NCBI RefSeq assembly: GCF_017104565.1
Contig: NZ_JAAGPD010000013.1
Location: 1 to 64,000 of the forward strand
Source of the DNA: Paraburkholderia sp. Tr-20389
GTDB lineage: Bacteria > Pseudomonadota > Gammaproteobacteria > Burkholderiales > Burkholderiaceae
Reading direction: 5' to 3'
DNA: 64,000 nt
Position numbers and translations under genes: made by a program
Notes under the pieces: model-generated
What the model was told of the DNA's origin: nothing
What the model saw: the letters and a program-made list of their open reading frames with translations, nothing else
The model's database searches: none
In this document: one piece after another, positions 52,227 through 60,407 of the stretch
How positions within the stretch are numbered: position 1 is the stretch's first letter
Layout of the letters: each line of letters opens with the position of its first letter

Positions 52227-53519
52227 TCAGCAGATGACTTCAACGGTTTCGCCGCAAGGCGCACGGCGTGCGCGCGTAAGCGGTGTCGTCGAGGCCCACA
52301 GCACAGGGTAATGCGGCACGGAGGCCGGAAACTTCCCGTCCATGTCCGTCAGGTAGACCAGAAACGCGGGATTCAGACCGTCAGCTATGACGCGGTTGAA
52401 AGGATCGGTGAATGCTGTCCCTCCCCCGCCCCGCACAGGTTTGATTTCGGGCGAGTCGCCTCGCTCGAAGATCTGCACCTGCGTCACGCGTACATCGCAG
52501 TCCATCACGATCAACCTTGCTGGCCTGAGCGTATGGAACACCGAAAGGATCTCGGCATCGAACTGCGCCTGCGTTTCGTCAAAAACCGAACCGCTGGAGT
52601 CGCGCACGAACACCGCATCACCCACCGCCGGCGTGTGCAGGGAGGGCAGATAGAACCCCAGATGCAGGTATCGGCGATTCGGCTGGGCGAAGCTGTAGTC
52701 CGTCGGCGATGACTGTTGCGCGAAACGGTGAAGCACCGCGCGCCAGTCGACAACGGGCCGTACGGCCTCGCCGGCCATCGCCTGCAGGTCGCCCGGCAGC
52801 TTGCCGCGCATCTGCGCCGCTTTTGCGGCCTGCACGACAGCAACCTTCCACTCAGCTTCCTTCACAGGCTTATCAGTCCCCGAGTACTGGCGGACCTCAC
52901 CACACGATGGGCCAGCTGACGGCTCTGGATCACCCTGTCCTCCACCTGTCTGCGACTGTGGATTCGGAGCCCCACCTTTGCCGCCGCCATTCCCGTCTGG
53001 CCCGGACGACTGGCCCTGCGGTTTGGGTTGCTGCTGCTGGGGCTGCTGATCGGGTTTAGGCTGCTGATCAGGTTTGGGCTGTTTCTGCTTTGCCTCCTGC
53101 GTCAGAGCGCCATAAATCTCTTCAGCCGACTTTCCGGCAAAGCGTGCGTCGTTCAGCGCCCCCCTCGGCAACACAAAATCCGACGAAGTGAGAATCGGAG
53201 TGATGGCGTATTGGCTTGATTCGCTCCACCGACCGGCCTCTCGCGCGCCCTGACGCCAGCAATGACCGTTGGCCACCTGCATGACCTTCAGCGCCAGCAC
53301 GCCCCGAAGTTCAAGGTCGCTCAACTTATCGACGTATTCGGGGTTATAGCCCAACGACTCCCCGTCTACCCAGCATTCCTTCGTTGAACGGTCCTCAACC
53401 ATCTTCAGACGCAATGCGAGCGACCCGAAAAACGGTTGGGACAGAACGAGCTCAGTTCGCTGTTTGGCAATGCGCGGATGGACCGCGCCATTGCCAGCTA
53501 CCGTCACGGTGCGATCCAT
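52227..53519 (-). CDS. vWA/DUF2201-like MoxR partner protein
   Basis: 430 residues. The C-terminal half has a MIDAS-like AVFVRDSSGSV (D-x-S-x-S), IVMDCDVRVTQVQIF and VYLTDMDG, as in the DUF2201 vWA-like family found beside MoxR ATPases. The middle (about 145-205) is a Gln/Pro/Gly low-complexity linker. Start 53519 lies 10 bases after the DUF3150 stop, with AAGGGGG ahead. Likely the substrate-handling partner of the ATPase. Confidence 0.75.
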   Translation of the reverse strand: MDRTVTVAGNGAVHPRIAKQRTELVLSQPFFGSLALRLKMVEDRSTKECWVDGESLGYNPEYVDKLSDLELRGVLALKVMQVANGHCWRQGAREAGRWSESSQYAITPILTSSDFVLPRGALNDARFAGKSAEEIYGALTQEAKQKQPKPDQQPKPDQQPQQQQPKPQGQSSGPDGNGGGKGGAPNPQSQTGGGQGDPEPSAGPSCGEVRQYSGTDKPVKEAEWKVAVVQAAKAAQMRGKLPGDLQAMAGEAVRPVVDWRAVLHRFAQQSSPTDYSFAQPNRRYLHLGFYLPSLHTPAVGDAVFVRDSSGSVFDETQAQFDAEILSVFHTLRPARLIVMDCDVRVTQVQIFERGDSPEIKPVRGGGGTAFTDPFNRVIADGLNPAFLVYLTDMDGKFPASVPHYPVLWASTTPLTRARRAPCGETVEVIC

Positions 53520-53529
53520 AAGCGCCCCC

Positions 53530-54441
53530 TTAAGCAACGAGGCGCAACTGCGCGCACTGGTCCACGGGCTCGATCTCCGTTTCCGGCGTCATGCCCATGA
53601 ACGCAGCCATCAGCCCCTCGATCTCCTGTGCCTTGCTGGCCACCTGGGAACGCAGGACATTCGACTCCTTCAGATCCGCACCCGTGTGAACGGCGAGATG
53701 CGTCTTCGCCTGATCAAGGATGTGCGTGAGCTTCGGATCGTTGGAGAAGTTGAGCTTCGGCAGCAACGCGCACAGGTCGCGCACGTTATTGGCCACGTCC
53801 AGACGCACGTTGCCCGTCGCATACAGCCGCGACGCCATCTGCGAAACGGCCGAATACATCCGTTCGACGAGATCCTCGTTCGCGGTCGCGATCGATGCCA
53901 GCACGTGCTCATCGAGTTCGCTTTTCAGCGTCGTCAGCACGTCTGCAGGCAGGTCTACGCCGAACTGGCTGGCGTCAGGAAACGGCAGAACGGCCATCTT
54001 CACGCCGAACTTGGAGGACAGTTCCGCGAGGGTCGGATAGTCCGCCTCGTTGAACAGGCCGTTCAGTTCCGCGCGGGCGCGCTCCTTCAGGTCCAGGTAG
54101 TCGGTCAGAAACACGGACACCGCCAGATCGAACTCGTCTTTCATCGAGCGCATCCGGTCGGCGAATTCCATGTAGATCATCGTCGGCAGAAGCCGCACCC
54201 CAAGCTGGTCGTACTTCAACGAGTGATCGTAGAAGTATTTCCGGATGCGGCCGGCGAGCGTCACCACCTCCTGAAAACTGGGGGAGTTTTCGGGCAGCAG
54301 GCGTTTGTTGAATCTGCCGATGCCCTTTGCATGGTGCTTGTTCTCGACCTCTTCGGTGGCCTTGCCGTCGAATCGACGGGCAACCCACGTGGAGATCGTG
54401 ACCGAGCAGAGCATGACTTTCGACTGGATGTTGGTGTTCAT
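53530..54441 (-). CDS. DUF3150-like protein
   Basis: 303 residues. [33 protein letters not shown] near the N-terminus and [23 protein letters not shown] are typical of DUF3150 proteins that accompany MoxR-type ATPases in phages and mobile elements. Helical, probably a structural partner. Lies between the ATPase and vWA genes; a terminator-like hairpin is 45 bases upstream. Confidence 0.7.
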   Translation of the reverse strand: MNTNIQSKVMLCSVTISTWVARRFDGKATEEVENKHHAKGIGRFNKRLLPENSPSFQEVVTLAGRIRKYFYDHSLKYDQLGVRLLPTMIYMEFADRMRSMKDEFDLAVSVFLTDYLDLKERARAELNGLFNEADYPTLAELSSKFGVKMAVLPFPDASQFGVDLPADVLTTLKSELDEHVLASIATANEDLVERMYSAVSQMASRLYATGNVRLDVANNVRDLCALLPKLNFSNDPKLTHILDQAKTHLAVHTGADLKESNVLRSQVASKAQEIEGLMAAFMGMTPETEIEPVDQCAQLRLVA

Positions 54442-54478
54442 GAGAAAACTCCGTATAGAAAATGAATGGATGAGGCGA

Positions 54479-54518
54479 AAAAAATGGCCCTGCGTGTCCT
54501 CGCGGACACGGCAGAGCC
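54479..54518 (-). terminator. intra-operon terminator between MoxR and DUF3150 genes
   Basis: Leftward: GGCTCTGCCGTGTCC and GGACACGCAGGGCC pair around a GCGA tetraloop, followed by ATTTTTTTC. It separates genes that clearly belong together, so read-through must occur. Confidence 0.75.
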
Positions 54519-54560
54519 ATGAGTGATGAAGCTGAGAAAAAAGTGGAATGGAACGGCGGA

Positions 54561-55586
54561 TCAGTCGCCCTTGATGATTGCGCCGATCTCGCCGCCCTGC
54601 GCTCGGATAAAGGCGTAGGAGTTGGCTATTTCCGGCGTGCGCTCCAATGCGTCACGCACGAGTAGCGCCGCGAATTCGCGATGCCCCGCTTCGATCATGC
54701 GTTCCGTATAGGTCACGACACGATCGAAGTTCGCTTCCGTTGCGCGCGCAGCCAGAGCGGTTGCGATTGCGTAAAGCGTCGACGGCGTCTGAGGGATCAT
54801 CGCCTTGTCGGGGGTAGCCAGAAGCGCATCGGGGTTCGGCAGTTCGCGGTAGATCTGCAGGAAGCTGACAAGCTCGGTTGCAGCGCCTTCGCCCACCGAT
54901 CCCGCATGCGAGATGTGCTCCAGGTGTTTCGGCACCAGACCCATCGTCTTCGCGACGAAACCCCAGCTGCGGGGACTCGGCGTGTTTTCGATATCGCGTG
55001 ACGTCTTCTGCACCGAGAGCAGGTCCGGACGGAATCGCAGGAACGCGATAAGTTCGGGCGGCACATTGTTTCGCACAGCCCACTTCGTCCAGCCGTCGAT
55101 CGTCGCTTCCAGCTCGACCACCGTTGCGAAACGCGAGATGACAGGGTCAAGAATCCCCGTCACGCCTGCGTTGTCGGTCCGGCGGTTTGTCGCGGCAAGA
55201 AACGTCACGTGCGGCGGCAAGACGTGCTCGCCGATACGGCGGGCAAGCAGCAGTTGCATCTTGGCGGCCTGAACGGCGGGCGAGGCCTGCCCCAGATCGT
55301 CCAGAAACCAGATGAGCGGGCGTCTGGCCTTCATCGCGCGTTCGAGATCGCCGAACGGCAGGAACTTCGCGTTCAAGCCGTCGGGCGCCGGAAACGGCAG
55401 CCCTTTCGAGTCGGTCGGATCTTCAACAACGGGATGGCTGATGAGCAGTTCGTGATCGGTTGCGTGCGCGACCTGTTCGACGATATCGCTCTTGCCGATA
55501 CCCGGTCGACCGGTAATCAGCACCGGCAGGCGCTTCGGGACATACAGCGTGAGCAGTTCGGTCAGTTGTGCGGGCGTAACTTTCAT
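54561..55586 (-). CDS. MoxR-type AAA+ ATPase
   Basis: 341 residues from ATG 55586. Walker A GRPGIGKS at residues 26-33, Walker B PLIWFLDDLGQA near 105, sensor LAATNRRTDNAG near 155. MoxR ATPases act as remodelling chaperones with vWA partners, here the two genes downstream. Preceded by leader element G. Confidence 0.85.
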   Translation of the reverse strand: MKVTPAQLTELLTLYVPKRLPVLITGRPGIGKSDIVEQVAHATDHELLISHPVVEDPTDSKGLPFPAPDGLNAKFLPFGDLERAMKARRPLIWFLDDLGQASPAVQAAKMQLLLARRIGEHVLPPHVTFLAATNRRTDNAGVTGILDPVISRFATVVELEATIDGWTKWAVRNNVPPELIAFLRFRPDLLSVQKTSRDIENTPSPRSWGFVAKTMGLVPKHLEHISHAGSVGEGAATELVSFLQIYRELPNPDALLATPDKAMIPQTPSTLYAIATALAARATEANFDRVVTYTERMIEAGHREFAALLVRDALERTPEIANSYAFIRAQGGEIGAIIKGD

Positions 55587-55653
55587 AATGGCTTTCCAGA
55601 AAAGAAAAAGCCCCGAAAGGACTACGCCCGTAGGGACGTGGTCCCTGAGGGGC
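55587..55653 (-). promoter_or_regulatory. SD-mimic-type leader element G
   Basis: CCCCTCAGGGACCACGTCCCTACGGG core, GGAC/GTCC arm; GGCTTTTTC (55604-55612) can pair with the SD region GGAAAGCC (55590-55598). GCCCC...GGGGC followed by TTTTTCTTTT also reads as a terminator ending at the gene start. Confidence 0.6.
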
Positions 55654-55680
55654 GAGAAAAGGATGCCGATGAATCGGCGG

Positions 55681-55709
55681 GTCGATGCGTCAAAGACGCG
55701 GGTGAAGTC
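55681..55709 (-). promoter_or_regulatory. conserved 5' hairpin element, copy 3
   Basis: Leftward: ACTTCACCCGCGTC-TTT-GACGCATCGACC. TACACT lies 11 bases upstream as a possible -10. Same stem and flanks as the copies at 31401, 35159 and 60408. Confidence 0.65.
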
Positions 55710-55807
55710 CTCAGTGTAGGGAGCGCGCGATTGGCGCAATGCCTGAATCGTCGCTTTTTCGTACTGTCTTATGTGGCATGTCGCGAGGTTCACTCTTCGG
55801 GCAGACG

Positions 55808-55832
55808 AAAAAAACCCGGCGCGAGGCCGGGT
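55808..55832 (-). terminator. terminator of the 55852 gene
   Basis: Leftward: ACCCGGC/GCCGGGT stem around CTCGC, then TTTTTTCGTC. 19 bases after the stop. Confidence 0.85.
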
Positions 55833-55851
55833 GTGTTCAAGGAAATGGTGA

Positions 55852-57183
55852 TCAGACGTGATGGGCTACCGGCGACTGTGCGTAGACCGCCGGATGAATC
55901 CCGGCGGGCATGCGGGCCGCGTGCGTGCGCACGAGCAGCTCGCGAGCCTCACGCGTCCCTGCAGCGTCCCACTCAGACTGGAACGCCTCGCCGAACCCCG
56001 CCAGCGCAAAAATCGCCCGGCGACGGGCAGCAGCGCGCACGCCGAGCAGCTTCACCCCGAATACCTCGCGCACCGTTTGCTTGGAGACGCGATTGCGCTC
56101 ATCAGGACAGTCCAGCAGGTCCAGCAGAAATCGCATATCGCCGCTGTCGATCGCTTCGGAGATTTCGTTACCGAACGCAAACGTCTCGCGACCATGCTCG
56201 AGTTGCGCAATCTGCATTCGCTGGTCGAAGTGACGTTGCGAGATGCGTTTTTCCGCACGCTCCTTGCGCAGCTGCGTGACGGCCGTATCGCGCCGGTGAT
56301 CTGCCATCCTGCTGCGGTAGACCTCCGAGAACTTCGACACGGGTCTGCCAAGCGGCTGCGGGCTCGCGTAACGTTCGGGCAGGCTGTACGGCTCCAACAG
56401 CCCGTGACGCAACAGCAGGTCATCGACCTCGACATACGTCGGCCTGTTCGGCGCCAGTCGCATCACCATCGCGAGAAGTGCAGCGTTCTGCGACGTTATG
56501 CCTCCCTTTTCTCGCGACATGATGCTCGCGAGAACGCGCACCTTGTCAGTAGACATCGCACCGCGCAGTTCCGGTACGGACAGCAGCACCTGGCCCCACG
56601 CCATGTCGGTCGAAAGCTTCTCCGGCAACTCGCGGTATTCAGCGAGCACCGCTTCGGGGACGGGAAAGCCCTCAGCGAGCGCGTACGCAACGTGCACTTC
56701 GTGCCGTCCGTTGCGGTCGCGCGCGCGGCCATATTCCGGACCGGCGTAGCGAAAGCCGAACCGGCGCTCGCATTCGGCCTGAAGCAGGTCATGCAGGCCG
56801 AGATTCCCTCGCCCGTCCGAAGCTGCGTCGATCTGGTCCGACGAGAAGATGAGGCGCGGACTCGACGTGAGGTCGAACGCGTCGTAGAGCAGCTTCCAGT
56901 GCGATCGACGGATCTGCCATGCCGCCTGCATCACGCCGTTCGGCCGGAAGTAAGCGCCATCGATCTCATCGACCATGGACAGGAACACGTCGCGCGCCGT
57001 GCCGGGACGCCGGACAGTCAGGCTGCCGTTGTAGCGGGTGACGTCGACGGGTTGGCCACCGTGCAGGAGCACTATGTCTGAGGATTCAACGGAAGAAAGG
57101 CGGGAATCGGTTTTGAAAACTGCCAGCACTTCGAGCAGCGTACCGAGGAAGAGCTTCTGATCAGCAAAGGAAAGGTGATACAT
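55852..57183 (-). CDS. hypothetical island protein
   Basis: 443 residues from ATG 57183. Opens MYHLSFADQKLFLGTLLEVL. The C-terminal part is basic and helical (SRMADHRRDTAVTQLRKERAEKRI). No catalytic motif recognised. CGGAGCAATC is the ribosome site, 4-13 bases ahead, and pairs with leader element H. Lies between the MoxR unit and small cargo genes. Confidence 0.55.
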   Translation of the reverse strand: MYHLSFADQKLFLGTLLEVLAVFKTDSRLSSVESSDIVLLHGGQPVDVTRYNGSLTVRRPGTARDVFLSMVDEIDGAYFRPNGVMQAAWQIRRSHWKLLYDAFDLTSSPRLIFSSDQIDAASDGRGNLGLHDLLQAECERRFGFRYAGPEYGRARDRNGRHEVHVAYALAEGFPVPEAVLAEYRELPEKLSTDMAWGQVLLSVPELRGAMSTDKVRVLASIMSREKGGITSQNAALLAMVMRLAPNRPTYVEVDDLLLRHGLLEPYSLPERYASPQPLGRPVSKFSEVYRSRMADHRRDTAVTQLRKERAEKRISQRHFDQRMQIAQLEHGRETFAFGNEISEAIDSGDMRFLLDLLDCPDERNRVSKQTVREVFGVKLLGVRAAARRRAIFALAGFGEAFQSEWDAAGTREARELLVRTHAARMPAGIHPAVYAQSPVAHHV

Positions 57184-57250
57184 CGTTGATTGCTCCGGGA
57201 AAGACCTGCGGGCAATCGTTCCCTGTCGGGCCGAATGCCCGCATAGGGAT
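57184..57250 (-). promoter_or_regulatory. SD-mimic leader element H
   Basis: CCCTATGCGGGC / GCCCGACAGGG core; mimic GCGGGCATTCG (57232-57242); anti-SD CGATTGCCCGC, whose GATTGC (57212-57217) pairs with GCAATC of the SD region (57188-57193). Confidence 0.65.
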
Positions 57251-57280
57251 GAGCGCCAAGCGGCGCGAAAAATGGAAGTG

Positions 57281-57739
57281 TTAAGCGACGTCGAGCGTGT
57301 GGGCGATGAAGCGCGCGAGATCCCACGCATGGTCGGACCTGAAGACCTTTGCGCGTAGCATCGGCATCACCGCATAACCGCGCCGGTGCGAGTGCGCCGT
57401 CTCGGTTCGAGATATCCAGTCGACGTTAACGATCCAGCCTTCCGATCGCCCGATATCGACGGAGACGGCGAGCCGGTTCCATACGCTGTCGTCAGGCCAA
57501 AGTCTCGCCAGACGCGCGCCGCTCGTTTCCTCGTCGGCGTCGTCCAGCGTGTTCGCCGGCGCAAGCCATTCAGGTTCAAGCTCGGTCCCGTACAACGCCT
57601 TGCACAATGCTTTAAGGACATCGCCGACCGTCTTTCCAGCAGTGTCGAGTCGCTCGCGAGCAGGCGCAGGACTCATCGCGACGCCCGCAGCGGCAGGAAC
57701 AGCGCTAGCCGTGGCCAGATTCAGGGAAACCTGTTGCAT
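57281..57739 (-). CDS. hypothetical protein
   Basis: 152 residues. Contains VWNRLAVSVDIGRSEGWIVNVDWISRT and a C-terminal DHAWDLARFIAHTLDVA. TTTGGAGATTCAAC before the ATG. A simple hairpin ACGCGCCTTCGGGCGCGT lies in its leader (57764-57781 region). Function unknown. Confidence 0.5.
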   Translation of the reverse strand: MQQVSLNLATASAVPAAAGVAMSPAPARERLDTAGKTVGDVLKALCKALYGTELEPEWLAPANTLDDADEETSGARLARLWPDDSVWNRLAVSVDIGRSEGWIVNVDWISRTETAHSHRRGYAVMPMLRAKVFRSDHAWDLARFIAHTLDVA

Positions 57740-57794
57740 GTTGAATCTCCAAATACAAACGCGCCCGAAGGCGCGTCAGAATGTCCGATAGACG

Positions 57795-57819
57795 AAAAAA
57801 AACCGCACCTAAGGTGCGG
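57795..57819 (-). terminator. terminator between 57854 and 57739 genes
   Basis: Leftward: CCGCACCTTAGGTGCGG, perfect 8-bp stem with a 1-2 base centre as drawn (in practice a small loop), then TTTTTTTTCGTC. Confidence 0.8.
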
Positions 57820-57853
57820 CTTTACTCTTTGGACGTGGCCCTAGGCCGCGTCG

Positions 57854-57970
57854 TTAATCATGTTTGCCCCATTCGCGCTCACGATCGCGCTTGACACCGT
57901 TGTTGTTTGTCCAGAGAAAGAAGGCTGCAATGGACAAGCCCAACACGAGCGTGATGATACTTGCAGTCAT
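57854..57970 (-). CDS. 38-residue membrane peptide
   Basis: MTASIITLVLGLSIAAFFLW then TNNNGVKRDREREWGKHD: one membrane helix followed by a charged tail. AAAGGAGATTGAA gives an excellent ribosome site, and the ATG follows the stop of the 57972 gene by 1 base. Resembles small inner-membrane regulators of larger complexes or holin-like peptides; role unknown. Confidence 0.65.
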   Translation of the reverse strand: MTASIITLVLGLSIAAFFLWTNNNGVKRDREREWGKHD

Positions 57971-57971
57971 T

Positions 57972-58436
57972 TCAATCTCCTTTCATTGCAAGAAACCCGA
58001 CGTACCACAATACTACCCCAACTACGAAGAGACTCGCGGCTCCTGCAATTGTCGGCAGATCGGGCGTCGTCGCTGCGTGCACGAAGCCCACGAACCCGCC
58101 CAGTGACGCGGCAGAGAGCGTATGCAGATAACGCGCATTCTGCTGTCGCTGATCTTTCGTCGGAAACGTGATGGCATTGAAGACGCGCCGGAAGCCCGGT
58201 TGCGGCTCAGATGGTAAGTCCACAGTGTAGGAGCCGTCGCCGGCAACCTGAACGGGCAGGACGAATCCGTCAAAAAACAGTCCGAATGCTGGTGAGCATT
58301 CCGACTCGTCCATCGTCCTCAACATCGCATGCAGACGCGGAGGCAGCGTCACCTTCCCCGTTTCCGGGTCAAGTGTCACGCGCTCCGTGATCGTTGTGCC
58401 GCCCGTGTACTCGACCTTGACCTTCGCCAGTTTCAT
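57972..58436 (-). CDS. hypothetical protein with C-terminal membrane hairpin
   Basis: 154 residues. A soluble beta-rich N-terminal part (KVKVEYTGGTTITERVTLDPETGKVTL) and two C-terminal membrane helices (LSAASLGGFVGFVHA; IAGAASLFVVGVVLWYVGFLA). Overlaps the preceding gene by 4 bases (ATGA) and is followed at once by the 38-residue peptide, so the three act as a unit. Confidence 0.6.
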   Translation of the reverse strand: MKLAKVKVEYTGGTTITERVTLDPETGKVTLPPRLHAMLRTMDESECSPAFGLFFDGFVLPVQVAGDGSYTVDLPSEPQPGFRRVFNAITFPTKDQRQQNARYLHTLSAASLGGFVGFVHAATTPDLPTIAGAASLFVVGVVLWYVGFLAMKGD

Positions 58437-58825
58437 TGACGACCTCTCGAAGAGGTGTCGATGCCACCCGCCAGACGCAGGCCATCGAGAAAGGACTCGT
58501 AACCGCGGGCCGATTCGATCTGCTCAATCGGCACGTAGTTCTCGCCGCCGCCGGTCATGTCACCTCGACCGCGACGTGTGCGGAAGCTGAACGCCACACG
58601 CTGCTGGCACTGATGATCCAGCACGTCGACGAAGAGCGTATCGGTACGCAGTGACACGCGACCCGGCAGATTGCGCCGGGACGGCTGAACGACGATTTCA
58701 TGGGAACGCAGACGCAGATCCTGCGCGACGCGTCGAAGGACGCGGGTTGCCTGCTGCTGGAGCGCCGCTTTCGCGCCCGCACCCGCCGAGCGGCGGTCAG
58801 AGTAAAACAGTTTCGGGAACTTCAT
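58433..58825 (-). CDS. hypothetical protein
   Basis: 130 residues from ATG 58825 (MKFPKLFYSDRRSAGAGAKA). Basic, mixed fold, ending YVPIEQIESARGYESFLDGLRLAGG. The ribosome site CGAGGC (58831-58836) pairs with leader element I. Unknown function. Confidence 0.55.
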   Translation of the reverse strand: MKFPKLFYSDRRSAGAGAKAALQQQATRVLRRVAQDLRLRSHEIVVQPSRRNLPGRVSLRTDTLFVDVLDHQCQQRVAFSFRTRRGRGDMTGGGENYVPIEQIESARGYESFLDGLRLAGGIDTSSRGRQ

Positions 58826-58880
58826 GATTTGCCTCGATGAGACGAGGCGGCTCCCTTGCGGGGGCTGCCCCGCAAGGGAA
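58826..58880 (-). promoter_or_regulatory. SD-mimic leader element I
   Basis: Perfect stem CCCTTGCGGGG / CCCCGCAAGGG; mimic GGGGC (58867-58871); anti-SD GCCTCG (58843-58848) is fully complementary to the SD CGAGGC (58831-58836). Confidence 0.72.
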
Positions 58881-58907
58881 ACGCGCCGGTTAGGGCACGC
58901 AAAAAGA

Positions 58908-59369
58908 TCAGTGGGTAATCCGGTAGCCGGACCCACTGGAAACGAGATAAACGTGCTCGCCGGGGACGAAACGCTGGTCGTCAACCTGCGAGACGACAAC
59001 GGTCTGACCGTTGGCGCGACGCAGGAAAACTTCGACGCCACTGTGACGGGACATAGCCACGCTCACATGTTGCGAGATGAAGCCCGCAGCAGCCCCAGAC
59101 AGCGCGCCCGAGACATACCGGCCTTTCCCGTTCCCGATGACCTGGGAGCCGAGAAACGCGCTTGCCGCCGCACTGACGATCGATGTCAGCCCCGAGGAGT
59201 CGGAACTGGACTCGATCGTGATCTGACGCACGCGCAGGATCGTCGCCTCTTCCATCTGGCCGAGATGCTGCACGTCGTAACGCTGATACGTATTCGGCGA
59301 GCCGAAATCCGCGGTAGCGCACGCTGTCAGAAGTGACAGAAGAACGACGCTGATGATGAGCTTGAACAT
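58908..59369 (-). CDS. glycine-zipper outer-membrane lipoprotein
   Basis: 153 residues. Lipobox LTAC (Cys17) after MFKLIISVVLLSLLTAC. The middle (AAASAFLGSQVIGNGKGRYVSGALSGAAAGF) is a glycine-zipper of the SlyB/Pcp type, and the C-terminus VFLRRANGQTVVVSQVDDQRFVPGEHVYLV matches that family's beta domain. An envelope stress lipoprotein relative carried as cargo. Preceded by leader element J. Confidence 0.75.
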   Translation of the reverse strand: MFKLIISVVLLSLLTACATADFGSPNTYQRYDVQHLGQMEEATILRVRQITIESSSDSSGLTSIVSAAASAFLGSQVIGNGKGRYVSGALSGAAAGFISQHVSVAMSRHSGVEVFLRRANGQTVVVSQVDDQRFVPGEHVYLVSSGSGYRITH

Positions 59370-59430
59370 GGTGGTTGCCTCAACGAATTGATGAGCAACC
59401 GACCCGTCAGGGTGGTTGCCCTGACTGGGA
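59370..59430 (-). promoter_or_regulatory. SD-mimic leader element J
   Basis: CCCAGTCAGGG / CCCTGACGGG core; mimic GGGCAACCACC (59411-59421) is almost identical to the SD region AGGCAACCACC beside the start; anti-SD GGTTGCTC (59393-59400) pairs with either. Confidence 0.78.
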
Positions 59431-59441
59431 AGAAAAGTAGT

Positions 59442-59798
59442 TCAGTGGTCAGCGACGAGGCGAAGACGCGAGCTCGTCCTGTTCGGCACTGCCAGCGCAC
59501 ATGCGCTGATGAGCGCCGCGACCGGTGTGAGAACGAAGACGAACCAGAAACCGACGCCTTGCACGAACGCGCTTCGCGCATAGCCGTCCCCACTGAGGGA
59601 CTCGACCATGAACGAAGCAAACGACAGCTGGTGAGACGCGACCTTTGCGAGATACGCATTGAGGCCGGCAGTACCGGATGTCTGCAGCAGATCCAGTTGA
59701 AACTGCTGTTCGAGCAGGCAGCCATAGATGACCAGTGCGCAGCCAATTGCAGCGAGCGCACCCATGAGAGCGGCTACGACGTTGAAGCGGTTTGACAT
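59442..59798 (-). CDS. membrane protein with two helices
   Basis: 118 residues. Helices at about 8-30 (VVAALMGALAAIGCALVIYG) and 80-105 (GVGFWFVFVLTPVAALISACALAV) flank a periplasmic-type loop of about 50 residues. GGAGTC is the ribosome site. Unknown function; next gene encodes the glycine-zipper lipoprotein. Confidence 0.55.
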   Translation of the reverse strand: MSNRFNVVAALMGALAAIGCALVIYGCLLEQQFQLDLLQTSGTAGLNAYLAKVASHQLSFASFMVESLSGDGYARSAFVQGVGFWFVFVLTPVAALISACALAVPNRTSSRLRLVADH

Positions 59799-59855
59799 TG
59801 CAAGACTCCAGCGAAACGGGAGCCGGGTCCCGTTGGGATGGCTCCCAACGGGATT
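59799..59855 (-). promoter_or_regulatory. SD-mimic leader element K
   Basis: Perfect stem CCCGTTGGGA / TCCCAACGGG; mimic GGGAGCC (59840-59846) and anti-SD GGCTCCC (59818-59824) are fully complementary; the anti-SD can instead pair 6 bp with the SD GGAGTC (59804-59809). Confidence 0.78.
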
Positions 59856-59899
59856 GGATGGGCTTCAGGTGACAGGCACCTGAAGCACGCAGACAGGGA

Positions 59900-60184
59900 T
59901 TACGACGGCAGACGCGTGAGGTAATGCAGATCGACTCGACCGCTCTTGACGAGCTCGCGCTCGGCGTCGAACGGAATGCCGAAGTCGAACTTCACAGTGG
60001 CCGTTCCATCACTCCACAAATACAGAATGGTGGCGTCGAATTGTCTGATCGGGAGCGTTGCGACAGCCTGCGCGGAAACACGCTGCTTTTCGCGAAAGCC
60101 CCACTTCTCAGAGATCCTCGCCGGATCTGCGGAAAGTGCCAAACGGCGGGCCAGCTCTTCCGAAACAATAGCTTTCTGCAGCAT
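59900..60184 (-). CDS. small hypothetical protein
   Basis: 94 residues from ATG 60184. Helical N-terminus (VSEELARRLALSADP), beta-rich rest (ATILYLWSDGTATVKFDFG). AAGGAGCC is the ribosome site. First gene after the 60.41-kb promoter element. No family recognised. Confidence 0.55.
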   Translation of the reverse strand: MLQKAIVSEELARRLALSADPARISEKWGFREKQRVSAQAVATLPIRQFDATILYLWSDGTATVKFDFGIPFDAERELVKSGRVDLHYLTRLPS

Positions 60185-60241
60185 GGTGCGGCTCCTTGAA
60201 AAGGGAGCCGGTCCCAGAGGGAGGTGGCTCCCAGATGGGTA
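60185..60241 (-). promoter_or_regulatory. SD-mimic leader element L
   Basis: CCCATCTGGGAG / CTCCCTCTGGG core; mimic GGGAGCC (60226-60232); anti-SD GGCTCCC (60203-60209); real SD AGGAGCC (60190-60196). Mimic and SD share six bases, so the anti-SD pairs equally with both. Confidence 0.8.
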
Positions 60242-60304
60242 CATGAAATGTGACGAACGCGAAGTCCGTCGTCGAGAGAAAGCGCGATGGGAAAACCCAT
60301 CGGT

Positions 60305-60338
60305 AAAAGAAAAGGGCCGACGCGAACGTCAGCCCTTT
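60305..60338 (-). terminator. terminator in the leader of the 60184 gene
   Basis: Leftward: AAAGGGCTGACG and CGTCGGCCCTTT pair around TTCG (one mismatch), followed by TCTTTTACC. It lies between the promoter element at 60408 and leader element L, so it would attenuate the unit. Confidence 0.75.
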
Positions 60339-60407
60339 CGATAAACCATCCAACGAGTGAATGGGGTGGAGAGAAAAAATCGACGGACCTGGAGAGGTCG
60401 TCTGGAG

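Noticed and set aside
51914-52264. Leftward frame upstream of the transfer operon
   Set aside because: It runs through a terminator and the dispersed repeat and has no ribosome site or recognisable sequence.
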